Shown: positions 12,177-23,737 of the stretch, one piece after another
How the letters are laid out: every line of letters starts with the position of its first letter
Position numbering within the stretch: the stretch's first letter is position 1
From: Erythroxylum novogranatense
Lineage: Eukaryota; Streptophyta; Magnoliopsida; Malpighiales; Erythroxylaceae
Length of the DNA: 64,000 nucleotides
NCBI GenBank assembly: GCA_029891385.1
Contig: CM057235.1
Span: 19,585,120 to 19,649,119, forward strand
Direction of reading: 5' to 3'
Translations under genes and position numbers: made by a program
The notes under the pieces: generated by a model
The model's database searches: none
What the model was told of the DNA's origin: nothing
What the model saw: only the letters and a program-made list of their open reading frames with translations

Positions 12177-13844
12177 GGTGGATTGAGTTACTCAAGGATT
12201 ATGATTTGTTGATCGAGTACCACCCAGGTAAAGCGAATGTAGTGGCTGATGCTTTGAGCAGGAAGTCTTCTATTGCCCATGTTCTGACAGATTATCTTCC
12301 TTTATTGGAAGAGATGGCCAAGCTTAAGATAAGCTTGAAGCAGGAGGAACCGAATTGCCTTCTAGCTAATTTCAGAGTGAGACCGGTACTCAGGGAGAAG
12401 GTTAAGGAGTTGCAGGCTCAGGATGCAGATTTGAGCAAGCTTCGAGAGGAAATTCAGAATGGTAAGGCTTCTGAAGTAGTAGTGAGGGATGATGGACTCA
12501 TGACAGTGGGGAGCAGACTTTGTATTCCAGATAGCAAGGAGGTTAAGGATGAGATTTTGGATGAGGCACACAATGCGCCTTACGCCATGCACCCAGGCAG
12601 TACCAGGATGTACAGAGATTTGAGAGAGCATTTCTGGTGGAAGGACATGAAGAGAGATGTAGCAGAATATGTAAGTAAGTGTCTAGTGTGTCAGCAAGTC
12701 AAGGCTGAACACCAGGCACCTTCAGGCAAGTTAAGGCCATTGTTCATTCCTGAGTGGAAGTGGCAAAGAGTGACCATAGACTTTCTGATGGGTTTGCCCA
12801 AGACCAGTAGGAAGTATGATGCCATTTGGGTTATTGTGGATCGGTTGATGAAGTCAGCCCATTTTCTGGCAATCAAGCAGACTGATTCTTTGCATGTGCT
12901 AGCAAAGAAGTACATTGATGAGGTAGTGAGATTGCATGGGATTCCGGATTCCATAGTGTCTGACAGGGATCCTCGGTTCACTTCGAGATTTTGGGGAAGC
13001 TTGCAAGAAGCTTTAGGTACTAAGCTGTATTTTAGTACGACGTTTCACCCTCAGACGGAGTCAATCTGAGAGGATCATTCGGACACTTGAGGGAATGCTC
13101 AGGGCATGTGTGTTGGATTTCAAGGGAGCTTGGGATGAGCATTTGCCATTGATCGAATTTGCTTATAATAATTCGTACCATTCGAGCATTCAGATGGCTC
13201 CATATGAGGCCTTGTATGGAAGGAGGTGTAGAACTCCGATATGTTGGGATGAAGAAGGAGAGGAACCTGGTCGATTGAATTGATCCAGATGACAGTGGAT
13301 AAAGTCAATCTGGTTAAGCAGTGGCTTAAGGCAGCTCAGGATAGAATGAAGAGCTACACTGATGCACATCGGAAGGAGATGGAATATGAAGTCGGTGAGA
13401 AAGTTTTCCTCAAGACGTCTCCTTGGAAGGGAGTAACGAGGTTTGGCAAAGAAAGACAAGTTGAGTCTAAGATATGTGGGTCCTTATGAGATTCTTGAGA
13501 GAATCGGACCACTAGCTTACAAGTTGGCGTTGCCGTCAGAATTGTCTCAGATTCATGATGTCTTTCATGTTTCCATACTGAGGAGGTACAGATCAGATCC
13601 TTCTCATATCATTCAGGTTTCAGAAGTTCAGTTGACAGATGATTTGAGCTACGAGGAGATTCCAGTGGAGATCTTGGACACAAAGGAAAAGGTCCTCATG
13701 AGCAAGACGGTTCAGCTAGTTAAAGTTCTGTGGAGGAACCATTCAGTGGAAGAGGCCACTTGGGAGCCATTGGACGCTATGAAGGAGAAGTATCCAAGTC
13801 TCTTCGATGATTCAGGTAAATTTCGAGGCCAAAATTTATTTTAA
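12172..13844 (+). pseudogene. G1 pol: RNase H end, integrase, chromodomain
   Basis: Continues the G1 pol after the G2 insertion. It begins with RRWIELLKDYD and [16 protein letters not shown]. The HHCC domain is LDEAHNAPYAMHPGS...[11 protein letters not shown]. The integrase core has DFLMGLPKTS, VSDRDPRFTSRFW and a damaged HPQT block: a small deletion near 13060 shifts the frame just before the catalytic Glu. Further frame changes lie near 13270 and 13460. The C-terminus has YVGPYEILERIGPLAYK and a chromodomain with VKVLWRNHSVEEATWEP, ending at the stop 13842-13844. Confidence 0.92.
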
Positions 13845-13856
13845 GAGGGGGAGAAA
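13843..13856 (+). other. G1 polypurine tract
   Basis: AAGAGGGGGAGAAA immediately precedes the 3' LTR and overlaps the pol stop codon. Confidence 0.9.
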
Positions 13857-14498
13857 TGTTGGGCCCCAAATTGTTTTTCTTGATGTTATTAAGTATGAAT
13901 TATGTTAATTGTTTGAGTTATTGCAAAGTTTAATTTTTGGAAGTATTAGGTGAAAATTTTGGATGAATTTGAGATTAGTGTGGAATAAGTGGTTAAGAAA
14001 GAGTAAAAATGTATGAGGGCAAAATGGGCAAGTCACTTAAGTTAGAATGGTTAAGGCTTAACCAATAGGGGCATTCTAGTCTTTGTGTTTCATTTAAGCT
14101 TAAAGAGTTAGAATTAGAAGGAAAGAAAGAAGGAAAGGGAGAAAGAAGAGAAGAGAGTTACGGTGGAAGAGGAGAAGAAGAAGAGAGAGGAGGAAAGCTA
14201 GGTTCGGAGGATTTTCGCTCGGATTGGAGTAATCTTTGGTAAGTTAAGCTCTTTTATTCTTGTTTGAGATGGATTGAACCCTAGTATTGCTTGGAATGGG
14301 GTAGAATCGTTGGAGTTAGGGTTCTCGGCAAAATGGTTAGATATTTTAAGGTTGATGATCATGTTGTTGTTATGAATGATTTTGAGGTTAGAAATGAAGT
14401 ATTGGAGGTGTTTTAATGTTTAGATATGTTTATAATTGAAAGATGGGAGGATTATGGTTGAGAATAGTGGAAAAATTAAGTTTCGGGAGGTTTACGCC

Positions 14499-14583
14499 AT
14501 CGCACATCGCGACCTGCGGATGAGCACGTCGCGGCGCGCGCGCTCGTCGCGACGTTCTCCAGCTTCTCGTCGCGGCGAGCGGC
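14499..14583. repeat. CpG-palindrome cluster 1 (CGTCGCGACG-like)
   Basis: Repeated TCGCGA/TCGCGGCGAG units, including CTCGTCGCGACG and TCTCGTCGCGGCGAG, in otherwise AT-rich LTR. Related clusters lie at 15993-16175 and 49480-49713. Confidence 0.85.
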
Positions 14584-15349
14584 CAATTTCCTACGGCGAT
14601 ATGCTTTTGTATTTTGAGCATAACTTTTGATGTATATGTCCAAATGAGGTGATTATTTTTGTGTTGTAAACTAGAGACATAGGGCTACAAGTTTGATGAA
14701 GAAATGAAGTTCTGATTCAGTCGTTAAGGATATCCAATTTTGGATGGAAGTTGAGCATAGAATTTATGTTTCATAATAAGTTATAGTTTGAACTGTTAAA
14801 GTATGACTTTCCGATTTCTACACCAAATTGATTGGAATTTTGGTTGTTTGATTAAGAAAATCAAGTGAGGAAAGAGGAGCAAGAGGATCTAGAGGAAACT
14901 CATTCCTAGGCAAGAACAAGCAAGGAATTCAAGGTGGGTTCATGTTTATAATAGAGTAAATAAGTTACTCATTGTTTTGTTCAAATCAAGAAAGGTTTAA
15001 TGCTTTAAATTGCATCATCAATGATTGCATTACATGCTATTGTGGGATGATTATATGTTACTATATGATTTGCATTCATGATTTATGAAAAGGTTTTCAA
15101 AAAGGGGTTTTCTCCTTTCACGAATACATACACACGAATTCATGCTTTACAAAATGTATGACAAGCAAGTTTCCAAGCAAGTGCCAGTTTGGCAATCAAG
15201 TTTATAAGAATTTGAATCATGCATGTTATGTGGGTTTGCGATATGTCCCTCACGAATAGTCAAGTGCACATTGACTCACAAAAAGGCTTCTCCCACCTGC
15301 CCGCAAGTGGCACAGGGTTTCTCACAAGGATTCCCTCACAAAACTACGT

Positions 15350-15381
15350 CTACACATAACCATTTCGATGGGAATGTGTAG
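15350..15381 (+). other. Conserved LTR hairpin, G1 3' LTR
   Basis: CTACACAT (15350-15357) pairs with ATGTGTAG (15374-15381). The inner stem is CCAT (15360-15363) with ATGG (15368-15371) around TTCG. G2 has CCGC/GCGG in the same place, so both sides of the stem changed together. Confidence 0.75.
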
Positions 15382-15992
15382 CACGTCATGAATCAGGGAC
15401 TAACCCAAACCATTATGTTATGTTATGTGTTTATGATCTGTTTTTATGAATCATGCATTATGAATTGTTCAAGAATCAATTATTTTTCAAGATAATGATT
15501 CATACATGCTCAATTGCTATGATTTTAACAAGTACCACGGCAATGAGTTATTTTTGAATACTTTTGCTTATTGCAATATTATAAATATGTTCCCACGAGA
15601 TTTATAGCTCACTCCCTCTAATCTCCCCCATTCAGGTGACGAGCAAGAGACCGAGTGAGTCACGAGTTATGGCAGCACTCCATTTTCATTTTGTTATGAT
15701 ATATATTTTTTTGAAGTCAAGGCTTTAGTTACATTTCAAGTTTATTGGTTCAAGTGTATTTTGTATTTTGGCTCTTGAACTCAAGTTGTAATTTGGTTTG
15801 AAATGTTCTTAAAGCTTTGTAACGCATCTTTTGGATATTAATGAGGTATGCATGTTTATGTTTCAAATCTTCCTCATTGAATCATTTAGAAATTTACTTG
15901 AGTGCATGCTGTTAAGTTTTGGGATGGGTTGATTTATTAAAAAAATGAGAAAAGTTTCAGGTTTATTCATGGTGGGCCGAAGGCATGCGGAC

Positions 15993-16175
15993 ACCGCGAC
16001 GAGGCTGCTCGCTCGTCGTGGCGAAGCCGCTTGAAGGGTTCACCGCGGCGAGGAATGTTTCGCTCGTCGCGGCGAGAACCCGTTGTTCGCCGCGACGAGG
16101 GCCTTATTGCTCGTCGCGGCGTGGCAAGCTTAGAGGGCTCGCCGCGGTGAGACATCTCACGTCGCGGCGACGCCC
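15993..16175. repeat. CpG-palindrome cluster 2 (CGTCGCGGCGAG-like)
   Basis: At least six units such as ACCGCGACGAGG, CTCGTCGCGGCGAG and CGCCGCGACGAGG, 15-30 bp apart, near the 3' end of the G1 LTR. Confidence 0.85.
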
Positions 16176-16285
16176 CTTGTTTTTTTCGAGGGAGTTTTCT
16201 TCCTTCTTTTAAATTATGTTTCACCTCACGCTTACAGCACCACGCTCTCATGTCCTATGTTGGGCTCCGAAAACGCGGTCCAACA

Positions 16286-17925
16286 GAGCCTCAGTCACTA
16301 GACCTCCAGCATTCAACGGAGAAGATTATCATTACTGGAAAGATAGGATGCGGCTATTCATAGAATCTACTCATGTCGACCTTTGGGAAGTAATAGAGAA
16401 CGGACCTTATACACCAGTAGATGAAGATGACAATTCCATTCCACGAGTCAGATGGACGGCTGACCAGAAGGCGAGAATACAACTGAACTCAAAGGCGAAG
16501 TTCTTCTTGACGTGTGCCCTAAGCAGGAGCGAGTATGACAAAGTCCACGGATGCGATACCGCGAAGGAGATGTGGGACACATTGTCCATCGCTCATTAAG
16601 GCACAAGCCAAGTTAAAGAATCCAAGATAAGTATTCTTGTGCACCAGTATGAACTTTTCAGGATGAAAGATGAAGAATCTATTGATCAAATGTTTGGAAG
16701 ATTTCAAACAATTGTCAATGGATTGAAAGCTCTTGGAAGAACGTACAACAATCAAGACCATGTTCGAAAGATCTTAAGAAGTCTTCCGAAGAGGTGGAGA
16801 CCTAAAGTTACTGCGGTGCAAGAAGCCAAAGATTTGAGCGTGCTAAAGGTTGACGAGTTGCTTGGATCCTTGAAGATTCATGAAGTTGAACGCGATGCTG
16901 AAGACAAGCCCAAACGGGATAAGTCAATAGCGCTGAAGGCCGGACATAAGAATCACAAGACTCAAAGACGGAGGAAATCATCAAAAGCGTTAAAGATTGA
17001 AGAATCAAAGGATGACGACTCCAGCTAATCAGAACAAAAGTCAAGTGATGAAGACGACGAGTTATCTTTCATCTCTAGAAAGATAAGACGCATGTGGAAG
17101 AAGAAGTCCAGAGCAAACCAGACTTTCAAGAAGAATGTCAAAGATGAAGCTAAGCCAGAGAAGTCATCTATCATCTGCTATGAGTGCAATCAGCCTGGAC
17201 ACTACAAGTCTGAATGTCCTACTCTTAAAAAGAAACCAAAAAAGAGTAGAGAAGGCAAGAAAAGCATGATGACAACGTGGGAGGACCTAGATTCATCAGA
17301 ATTAGATACAGGTTCCGAGTCGTCTGAACATGCAAACATCTGCCTGGTAGCCGAGGAAGATAGTGATGAGGAGGTAAAATCTGACTACGATAATTTGCAT
17401 GATGCCTACTCAGAATTGTTAGAAGATTCTCATGCTATTCTGAAATAGTACAAACTGTTAAAGAAAAAGTATGCAGAAAATATTAGACACACTGAAGTAA
17501 TAGTGAGAGAAAATGTCTGTCTAAAGAAGCAATTGGAGGAGAAAAATAAAGTCATAGACAGATCAGAAGAGATTAATCAGCTTAAACTAAGAATTAAGAA
17601 TCTGTCAGCTGATTTAGCTACCTTCACAGAGAGCACTAAGAAAATGAATGAGATGCTTGGAAAATGTAGACATCCGAGTGATAAAACCGGATTAGGGTTT
17701 ACAGGTAACAAGACTCGGTCTCATAAAAAACCTTTCGTTCAAAAGAGAAACCATAATAAATCTTGTTTTAATCAACATTCTAGTTATATGCATCAAAGAA
17801 CTCATCATATGCATACTACTAACCATAAAGGACCCAAGAAAATTTGGGTACCAAAAAATAAAATAGTTTCTCCTGCAGATATCCTTCCTTGGAAAATACG
17901 ACAAGCACCATTGGTATTTAGATAG
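16286..17925 (+). pseudogene. SIRE-1 gag (interrupted)
   Basis: Copia-type gag. Capsid part: PPAFNGEDYHYWKDRM, the ENGPYTPV block and YEL...GRFQTIVNGLKAL, resembling UBN2/DUF4219 gag domains. The zinc knuckle is CYECNQPGHYKSEC (~17180-17220), followed by an acidic coiled-coil stretch. Stops at 16597 (GAA in SIRE-2), 17026 (CAA) and 17446 (CAG) interrupt one continuous frame that ends at TAG 17923-17925. G1 truncates the N-terminus, and its last LTR bases are fused in frame with gag from 16216. Confidence 0.9.
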
Positions 17926-20900
17926 TGGATGCTCGCGACATATGATGGAAAAAAGGTCTATGTTCCTAGACCTTCAGTATAAGAAGGGAGGATCGGTAAC
18001 TTTCGGAGACAACCAGCAGGGCAAGATCATTGGAATCGGTAAAATTAGTAAAGATTCGTTTGCATGCATAAATAATATACTGCTTGTTGATGTTCTGAAG
18101 CATAACTTGATTAGCGTCAGTCAATTGTGTGATTCTGGTTTCACAGTCACATTCAATCAGAATCTTTGCGAAGTCATAAACAAAGATGGGTCTATACTTT
18201 TCTCTGCCAAGAGAAGAAACAATCTTTACAAAATTGATTTAGAAGATTTTTAAAGCCAAAATATTTCATGTTTTCTATATTCCGAAGAAGAAAGACTAAT
18301 CTGGCATAAAAAGCTAGGTCATGTCTCTTTTAAACATATTTCAAAGTTGGAAAAACATGATTTAGTAAGAGGATTGCCAAAAATAAGTTTTGACAAAGAG
18401 TTTTTCTGTGAAAACTGTTTGAAAGCAAAACAAGTTAAAACCTCTTTTTCTTCTAAACATTTTGTAACATCATCTAGACCTTTAGAGCTGTTACATATGG
18501 ATTTTTTAGGTCCAACAAGGACAATAAGTCTTGGCGGAAAGAAAAATGGACTTGTTATTGTTGATGACTTTATTTGATTTTGATGGATATTGTTTTTATC
18601 ACACAAAGATGAATCTTTTAAGTGCTTTAGAACCTTATCCAGAAAGTTACATAATGAAAAAGGAGTGTCTATAGCCAATATCAGGAGTGACCATGGTGGA
18701 GAATTTGAGAATGAGAAGTTTAGGTTATTCTGTGAGGAGAATGGAATTTTCCACAATTTCTCTGCTCCCAGGACTCCACAACAGAATGGAGTTGTTGAAA
18801 GGAAGAACAGGACGATTCAAGAAATGGCAAGGACTATGCTGTGTGAGATGAATCTTCCTAAATACTTCCGGGCAGAAGCTGTGAATACAGCATGCTATAT
18901 TCAGAATAGAATTCTGTTGCCACCCATGTTGAAGAAGACTCCTTATGAGTTATGGAATGGAAGAAGACCAAACATATCTTACTTTCATCCATTCGAGTGC
19001 AAGTGCTATATTCTGAATACAAAGGAGCTGTTGGATAAATTCGATTCAAAGACCTATCCAGGAATCTTTCTAGGCTGCTCATCATCGTCTAAGGCATTCG
19101 GGTGTACAACCTTACTTCAAAGACAGTTGAGGAGACCATCCATGTCAAGTTTGATGATAGTTCCCAGCCCCATAAGGAAGATGACATGGAGAGTGAAGGT
19201 CCTTCAAAGAACTTAGATGAAAGTACAGAAACTCCATCACCAGGAACTCAAGTAGACAAAGTTGAAGATATTCCAGAAACTATCGAACTAAAAAGAGACT
19301 GGAAATATAAAAGTTCTCATCCAGAAGAGTTGATTATCGGAGAGACCTCAGAAGGAGTTAGAACAAGGTCCAGATTCAGAAGAGAAGCTAATGTGGCTTT
19401 TATCTCTGAAATAGAACCTAAGAAGGTTGAGGAAGCTCTTCGAGACGAAGCTTGGGTGTTAGCCATGCAAGAGGAGCTGAATCATTTTATTAGGAATAAT
19501 GTGTGGTCCTTAGTTCCGAAACCCTTTAAGAAATCCATCATAGGAACCAGATGGGTCTTTAAGAATAAGTTAGACGAATCAGGAAGAATGAGTCGAAATA
19601 AGGCTAGATTAGTAGCACAAGGCTATAATTAGCAAGAAGGAATAGACTACAATGAGACGTATGCTCCAGTAGCAAGACTTCAAGCCATTAGGATATTGCT
19701 GGCATATGCAGTTTGTCATAATATAAAGCTGTTTCAGATGGATGTTAAGAGTGCCTTTCTGAATGGTCTTATAGACGAAGAGGTGTATGTTAAGCAACCA
19801 CCTGGTTTCGAGGATGTTAAGAATTCATACCATGTCTATAGACTTCATAAAGCCATATACGGCCTGAAGCAAGCTCCTAGAGCTTGGTATGATCGTCTGA
19901 GTACTTTTCTCTTAGAGAATGGTTTTAGTAGAGGTCAAGTTGATAAGACGCTCTTTAGGAAGAATTTTCAGAATGATTTTATTTTAGTTCAGATTTATGT
20001 TGATGATATTATTTTTGGTGCTACTTCAAACAAGCTATGCATGAAGTTTGAGAGTCTAATGAAGAAAGAGTTTGAAATGAGCATGATGGGTGAATTAAAG
20101 TTCTTTCTTGGGTTGCAAATTAAGCAGAGCGAAGAGAAGATCTTTATTCATCAACAAAAGTACGTGAAATAATTGTTGCTCAAGTTTGATATGAATAATG
20201 TGAAGCCTATGGCGACTCCGATGCACCCTTCAAACCTTTTGTCGAAAGATGAACTTGGTAAGCAGGTGGATCAAACCCTTTATAGAGGATGATCGGTTCT
20301 TTCTCAGATCTTCTGACAAGTAGACCTGATATTTTATTCATTGTTTGCTTGTGTGCAAGGTTTCAGGCCGATCCTAGAGAGTCTCATTTTATTGCTATTA
20401 AAAGAATTATGAGATATCTTAGAGGTACTACTGATCTTTGCTTAATGTTTGAGAAAGGTAGAGATTTCAGGTTAATCGGATATTACGACACGGACTATGC
20501 CGGAGATAGAATTGAAAGGAAGAGCACAAGTGGAGGATGTCACTTTCTTGACGCAAACCTAGTTTCTTGGTCAAGCAAGAGACAAAGCTCGATAGCTCTA
20601 TCAACCGCCGAAGCAGAGTATATGGCAACCGCAAGCTGTTGTTCACAGACGTTATGGATCAAATATCAACTTGAGGACTATTTAGTTCGAGAAGAGGAGA
20701 TTCCAATCTACTGCGACAACACAAGTGCAATCAATCTGTCAAAGAATCCGATTCAGCATTCTAGAGTGAAGCACATCGAAGTTAGACATCACTTTCTGAG
20801 AGACTATGTTCAGAGGAAGGTGGTTAAGCTATAGTTCATTGAAACAGAGTCTCAGTGGGCAGACATCTTCACCAAACCAGTAAGTGAAGAACGTTTCCAG

Positions 20901-20951
20901 AAGATCAGACGCAACCTTAACATGGTTATGTTAAGTGAACAGTCAGGCTAA
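17867..20951 (+). pseudogene. SIRE-1 pol (protease, integrase, RT, RNase H)
   Basis: The pol frame opens at 17867 in the +1 frame relative to gag. Protease motif WYLDSGCSRHM (~17910). Integrase: WHKKLGHVS...CENC zinc region, then IRSDHGGEFEN and TPQQNGVVERKN of the DDE core. RT: FQMDVKSAFLNG, YGLKQAPRAWY, IYVDDIIFGAT (YVDD ~19995). RNase H: STAEAEYMATASCC and CDNTSAINLSKNPIQHSRVKH. Stops at ~18251, 18575, 19630, 20170 and 20833, and single-base losses near 19095 and 20288, inactivate it. All are absent from SIRE-2, which has its own, different lesions. Confidence 0.93.
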
Positions 20952-21209
20952 AGGGACGTCAAAACTAACGGCGTCAGGAACAGTGAGTTACAGCTGGTAA
21001 CTTCTCTGACAAAGGAAGTTTGGGAGGGAAACGCCTCACGATCTTCAGAATCCCTATGATTCTAGAATACGCGTGATAAGACCCTTCAAGTTTCCTGAAG
21101 TTGATATCATTGTGGTTACTCTCATCACCAGACGGTTCATCTTGCTTTTCAAATTCTCTCAATAATCCTACCCTGCATTTAAAAGCTAACCGAAAATGCT
21201 GCTCAAACA
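20952..21209 (+). other. Spacer between pol and extra ORF of SIRE-1
   Basis: Non-coding stretch shared with SIRE-2 (60140-60401). No clear motif beyond the conserved GTGAGTTACAGCTGGTAACT segment, which holds the palindrome GTTACAGCTGGTAAC. Confidence 0.5.
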
Positions 21210-23509
21210 ATGGAGGCAGCTATGATATTCAGAAGGCATGTGGATTTCGAGTCATTGAGAAATGATGGTATGGACGTAGAACTGGAGATTGTAAGAGCTG
21301 GTTGGAGGAATTTCTTCCAGGTACGATAACCAGTATACACAAATGAGGTTTTTGATTTTTGGAAGAATGCTCAGCTTGTAGACAACGCTGTGGTATCTTC
21401 AGTAGATGGTATATCTGTTGTTGTGACTAAGGAGCTGATAAAGAAGGTGACCGATTGTCCATCGGTTGGTGAGACTCTATCTACCAAGGCCGGTTGGATG
21501 TCTCAGGTTGGTATGAGAGAAGAAGATGTCAGAAGACAATTATATGGAGCCAATGACCCTTCGGAGAGGAAGACTTCGAATCTGATCCCAAAAGCTAGGG
21601 TTCTTCATGCCATTTTGTTTAATTGCATTCTACCCAGAGTAGGTTTCATACATTTGGTGACTACCCTGGATGAACAATGCCTGTTCTACCTGCTGAATCG
21701 CAATCCTGTCGATTTACCCTTCTTAATCTTTCATTATATGATTAAGGGGATAAAGGATACAAACAGCTATCCTTACGGCATGCTTCTTACAGGGATTTTT
21801 AAGGAATCCGGAATCCTTCTACACAAAGGAAATAGAAGTATTGTACCAGTGAAAAGTAAGATTGATTCAATCACTATATGGCGAATGGGTCTGAGGACAA
21901 AGATCAAAGAAGAAACAGACTCTTCAAGGAGAACAAGAACTGAGGGGGAGCGTGTATCGAAGAAGTTTCCAGCTTCAAGTCTCCGAACTCAAGTGGGTAT
22001 AAGATCGCCTGCAGAAGAAATAAGAAGACTTACGGGAAGACCGCTGATAAAACGGGCAAGTCCTCAGGTCGAAGTAAGTCTACCTCGAAGGACAGAAGAA
22101 GGTGCGCCAAAAAGACAAGGAGAAAGTCTTTTAAGTGAAGTTACGAAGAAGGCAAAGAGATCACCGAGGATTCGGACTCTAAGGCAACAAGAAGAGAAGA
22201 ATGCCAGAGAACAGAGTCAGGAACAAACTCCTCAATCTCGTGCACCTAAAGCGAAAAAATCTTTAGTTTCTATTCTGGAAGAGGATACAGCCAGAAAAGC
22301 CAAAGAGACTGAAAAGAAGAGAAAATCAGAATCTGAAAGAGAAAATCTCAAGATGAAATCTTCAATCTTCGACCGAAGCGTAAGACAAGACTAAGAAGAT
22401 TAGTCGAAAGAAGACCGTGTCAATCACGAGGAGGTTAGTCGAAAGAAAGAAACCTCGATCTTTGCTCAAAAGAAAAAAAACCGAGCAAAGCGAGTTCAGA
22501 AATCCCATTGCTCAACAGAGGAACCAAGTGAAGCACACTGGTTCAGAGAATCCTATTGAAGCACAACCAGAGGCAAGCAGAATCGACTTGGATAATGATA
22601 AACCTTGTCCGATGGTATACAACTATCATAAGTTTTGAGAAAACATAAGTCAAGATCAAAATGGTTCATTTTGTTACCGAAAATCATATCGCCATCGGTA
22701 GTCAACCAATGAAGAAGACAAGAGCTCTCGTACAACCTATGTCAATAAATAGTGACACATGGGACTTCTTGAAAGAAGATGAAAGATGTTCTACTATGCT
22801 TTGAGGGATGCTTTCTGACGGCCATACCCTACAAAAATTCCTCATGGTCGTGTACTATTTTTTCGATCACAGAAAACACGAAAATAAAGATTGTACCGGA
22901 TATCCATCCAAGATATCCTTTGGATTTGACTAAGGGGAAGTCAAAGCTATTTCCTGAAAAAGTTCGTGATGATCTATCCGCAGATCAAATTGAAGAAGAA
23001 GTGCGTAAAATTGATGATGCATGCGCTTCGAATGAGAATAAAGATAAAGCGAAATGCAATTTATACCGACAAGCAAGAAGATCGATGGGGGAAGAGTTAT
23101 CACAGGGACATTTATTGAGTTCCTTGTTCAGACAGTTTTGCATATTCGAACCTTATCTAGTACACTGTCTATTGAAGCTGAAGGCATACCCCTGCAAGGA
23201 AGACAGTTGTTGATGCTGCCTGCTCCGTTTGACTTAGATCTTCCTGAGTCTGATACATTTATTCGTCCACCAACTATTGAGATCAATGATGAATACATTC
23301 CTACCTCTGATGCTTACACTACGACAATTCCGTTCACTGCTCCCTCAGCAGATGCTGATCAATCCTCCTCACCGTTGGACTCACAAGCTAAAATCAGCAA
23401 ATTAAGTGGTGAAGTCAACGAGATCAAGGAGACGATGAATGACCTGAAGAAGATGATGACGAATGGCCAAGAGCCATCATCGTTAATCATTTTTTATTAT
23501 AACAAATAG
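21210..23509 (+). pseudogene. SIRE-1 extra ORF (decayed; similar to plant transposon protein PF20167-like)
   Basis: Starts at ATG 21210 (MEAAMIF), equivalent to SIRE-2 60402. The N-terminal third matches SIRE-2 closely, including NDPSERKTSNL, LHAILFNCILPR and LDEQCLFYLLNRNP. It resembles the putative plant transposon domain often found in SIRE-like elements; this is from memory, not a search. A TAA near 21328 replaces GAA of SIRE-2, and indels after 22390 break the basic middle and the C-terminal part. The last piece (23054-23509) ends with a coiled coil (LSGEVNEIKETMNDLKKMM). No signal peptide or membrane segment is visible. Confidence 0.75.
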
Positions 23510-23520
23510 GGGGAGAAGAG
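23509..23520 (+). other. Secondary polypurine tract of SIRE-1
   Basis: GGGGGAGAAGAG just after the extra ORF, about 215 bp before the true PPT. Conserved in SIRE-2 at 62690-62700. Confidence 0.55.
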
Positions 23521-23723
23521 CAGAAAAGAAGAGAATGAACAAGGGGAGAAGAGAATGAGCAGAAGAAAAGAGGATGTTCAGAATGTTCAGTAAAGAAGGT
23601 GTGACTGAAGCAAACGAAGAAAGGAAGAAGTCAAAGAAGAAGTTCTTAAGATAAGTTTTTCTTTTTGTTGTTCTTTTCAAAACATTGTATTTTGTTTTCT
23701 GTTGTATATAATTTGTTATCATC

Positions 23724-23737
23724 AAAAAGGGGGAGAT
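23724..23737 (+). other. Polypurine tract of SIRE-1
   Basis: AAAAAGGGGGAGAT directly upstream of the 3' LTR TGTTAAG. Confidence 0.88.

Larger units (their letters stand above)
1..16285 (+). mobile_element. G1: Ty3/gypsy chromovirus (Tekay/Del-like), 5' part outside window, split by G2
   Basis: Plus-strand gypsy element entering from the left edge. Its pol runs 3-1209, is interrupted by G2 (1210-12171), and resumes at 12172 to a chromodomain ending at 13844. A polypurine tract (13843-13856) and a 3' LTR (13857-16285) follow. RT-RNase H-integrase-chromodomain order is typical of chromoviruses; the long LTR suggests the Tekay/Del lineage, by inference. The LTR begins TGTTGGGCCCC and ends GGTCCAACA. 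It abuts copia gag sequence at 16286, so G1 inserted into SIRE-1. Its own 5' LTR, gag and left TSD lie outside the window. Confidence 0.93.
13857..16285 (+). repeat. G1 3' LTR
   Basis: 2,429 bp from TGTTGGGCCCC to GGTCCAACA. It is mostly AT-rich but has two very CpG-rich patches (14499-14583 and 15993-16175) made of CGTCGCGACG-like units, and the conserved hairpin at 15350-15381. It directly adjoins copia gag sequence at 16286. The next 5 bases, GAGCC, are the predicted TSD; the left copy lies outside the window. Confidence 0.9.

Noticed and set aside
14430..14630. Arg/Ala-rich ORFs on both strands
   Set aside because: Produced by the CpG-palindrome repeats in the G1 LTR; composition only. 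The same holds for 15967-16251 and 49378-49677.
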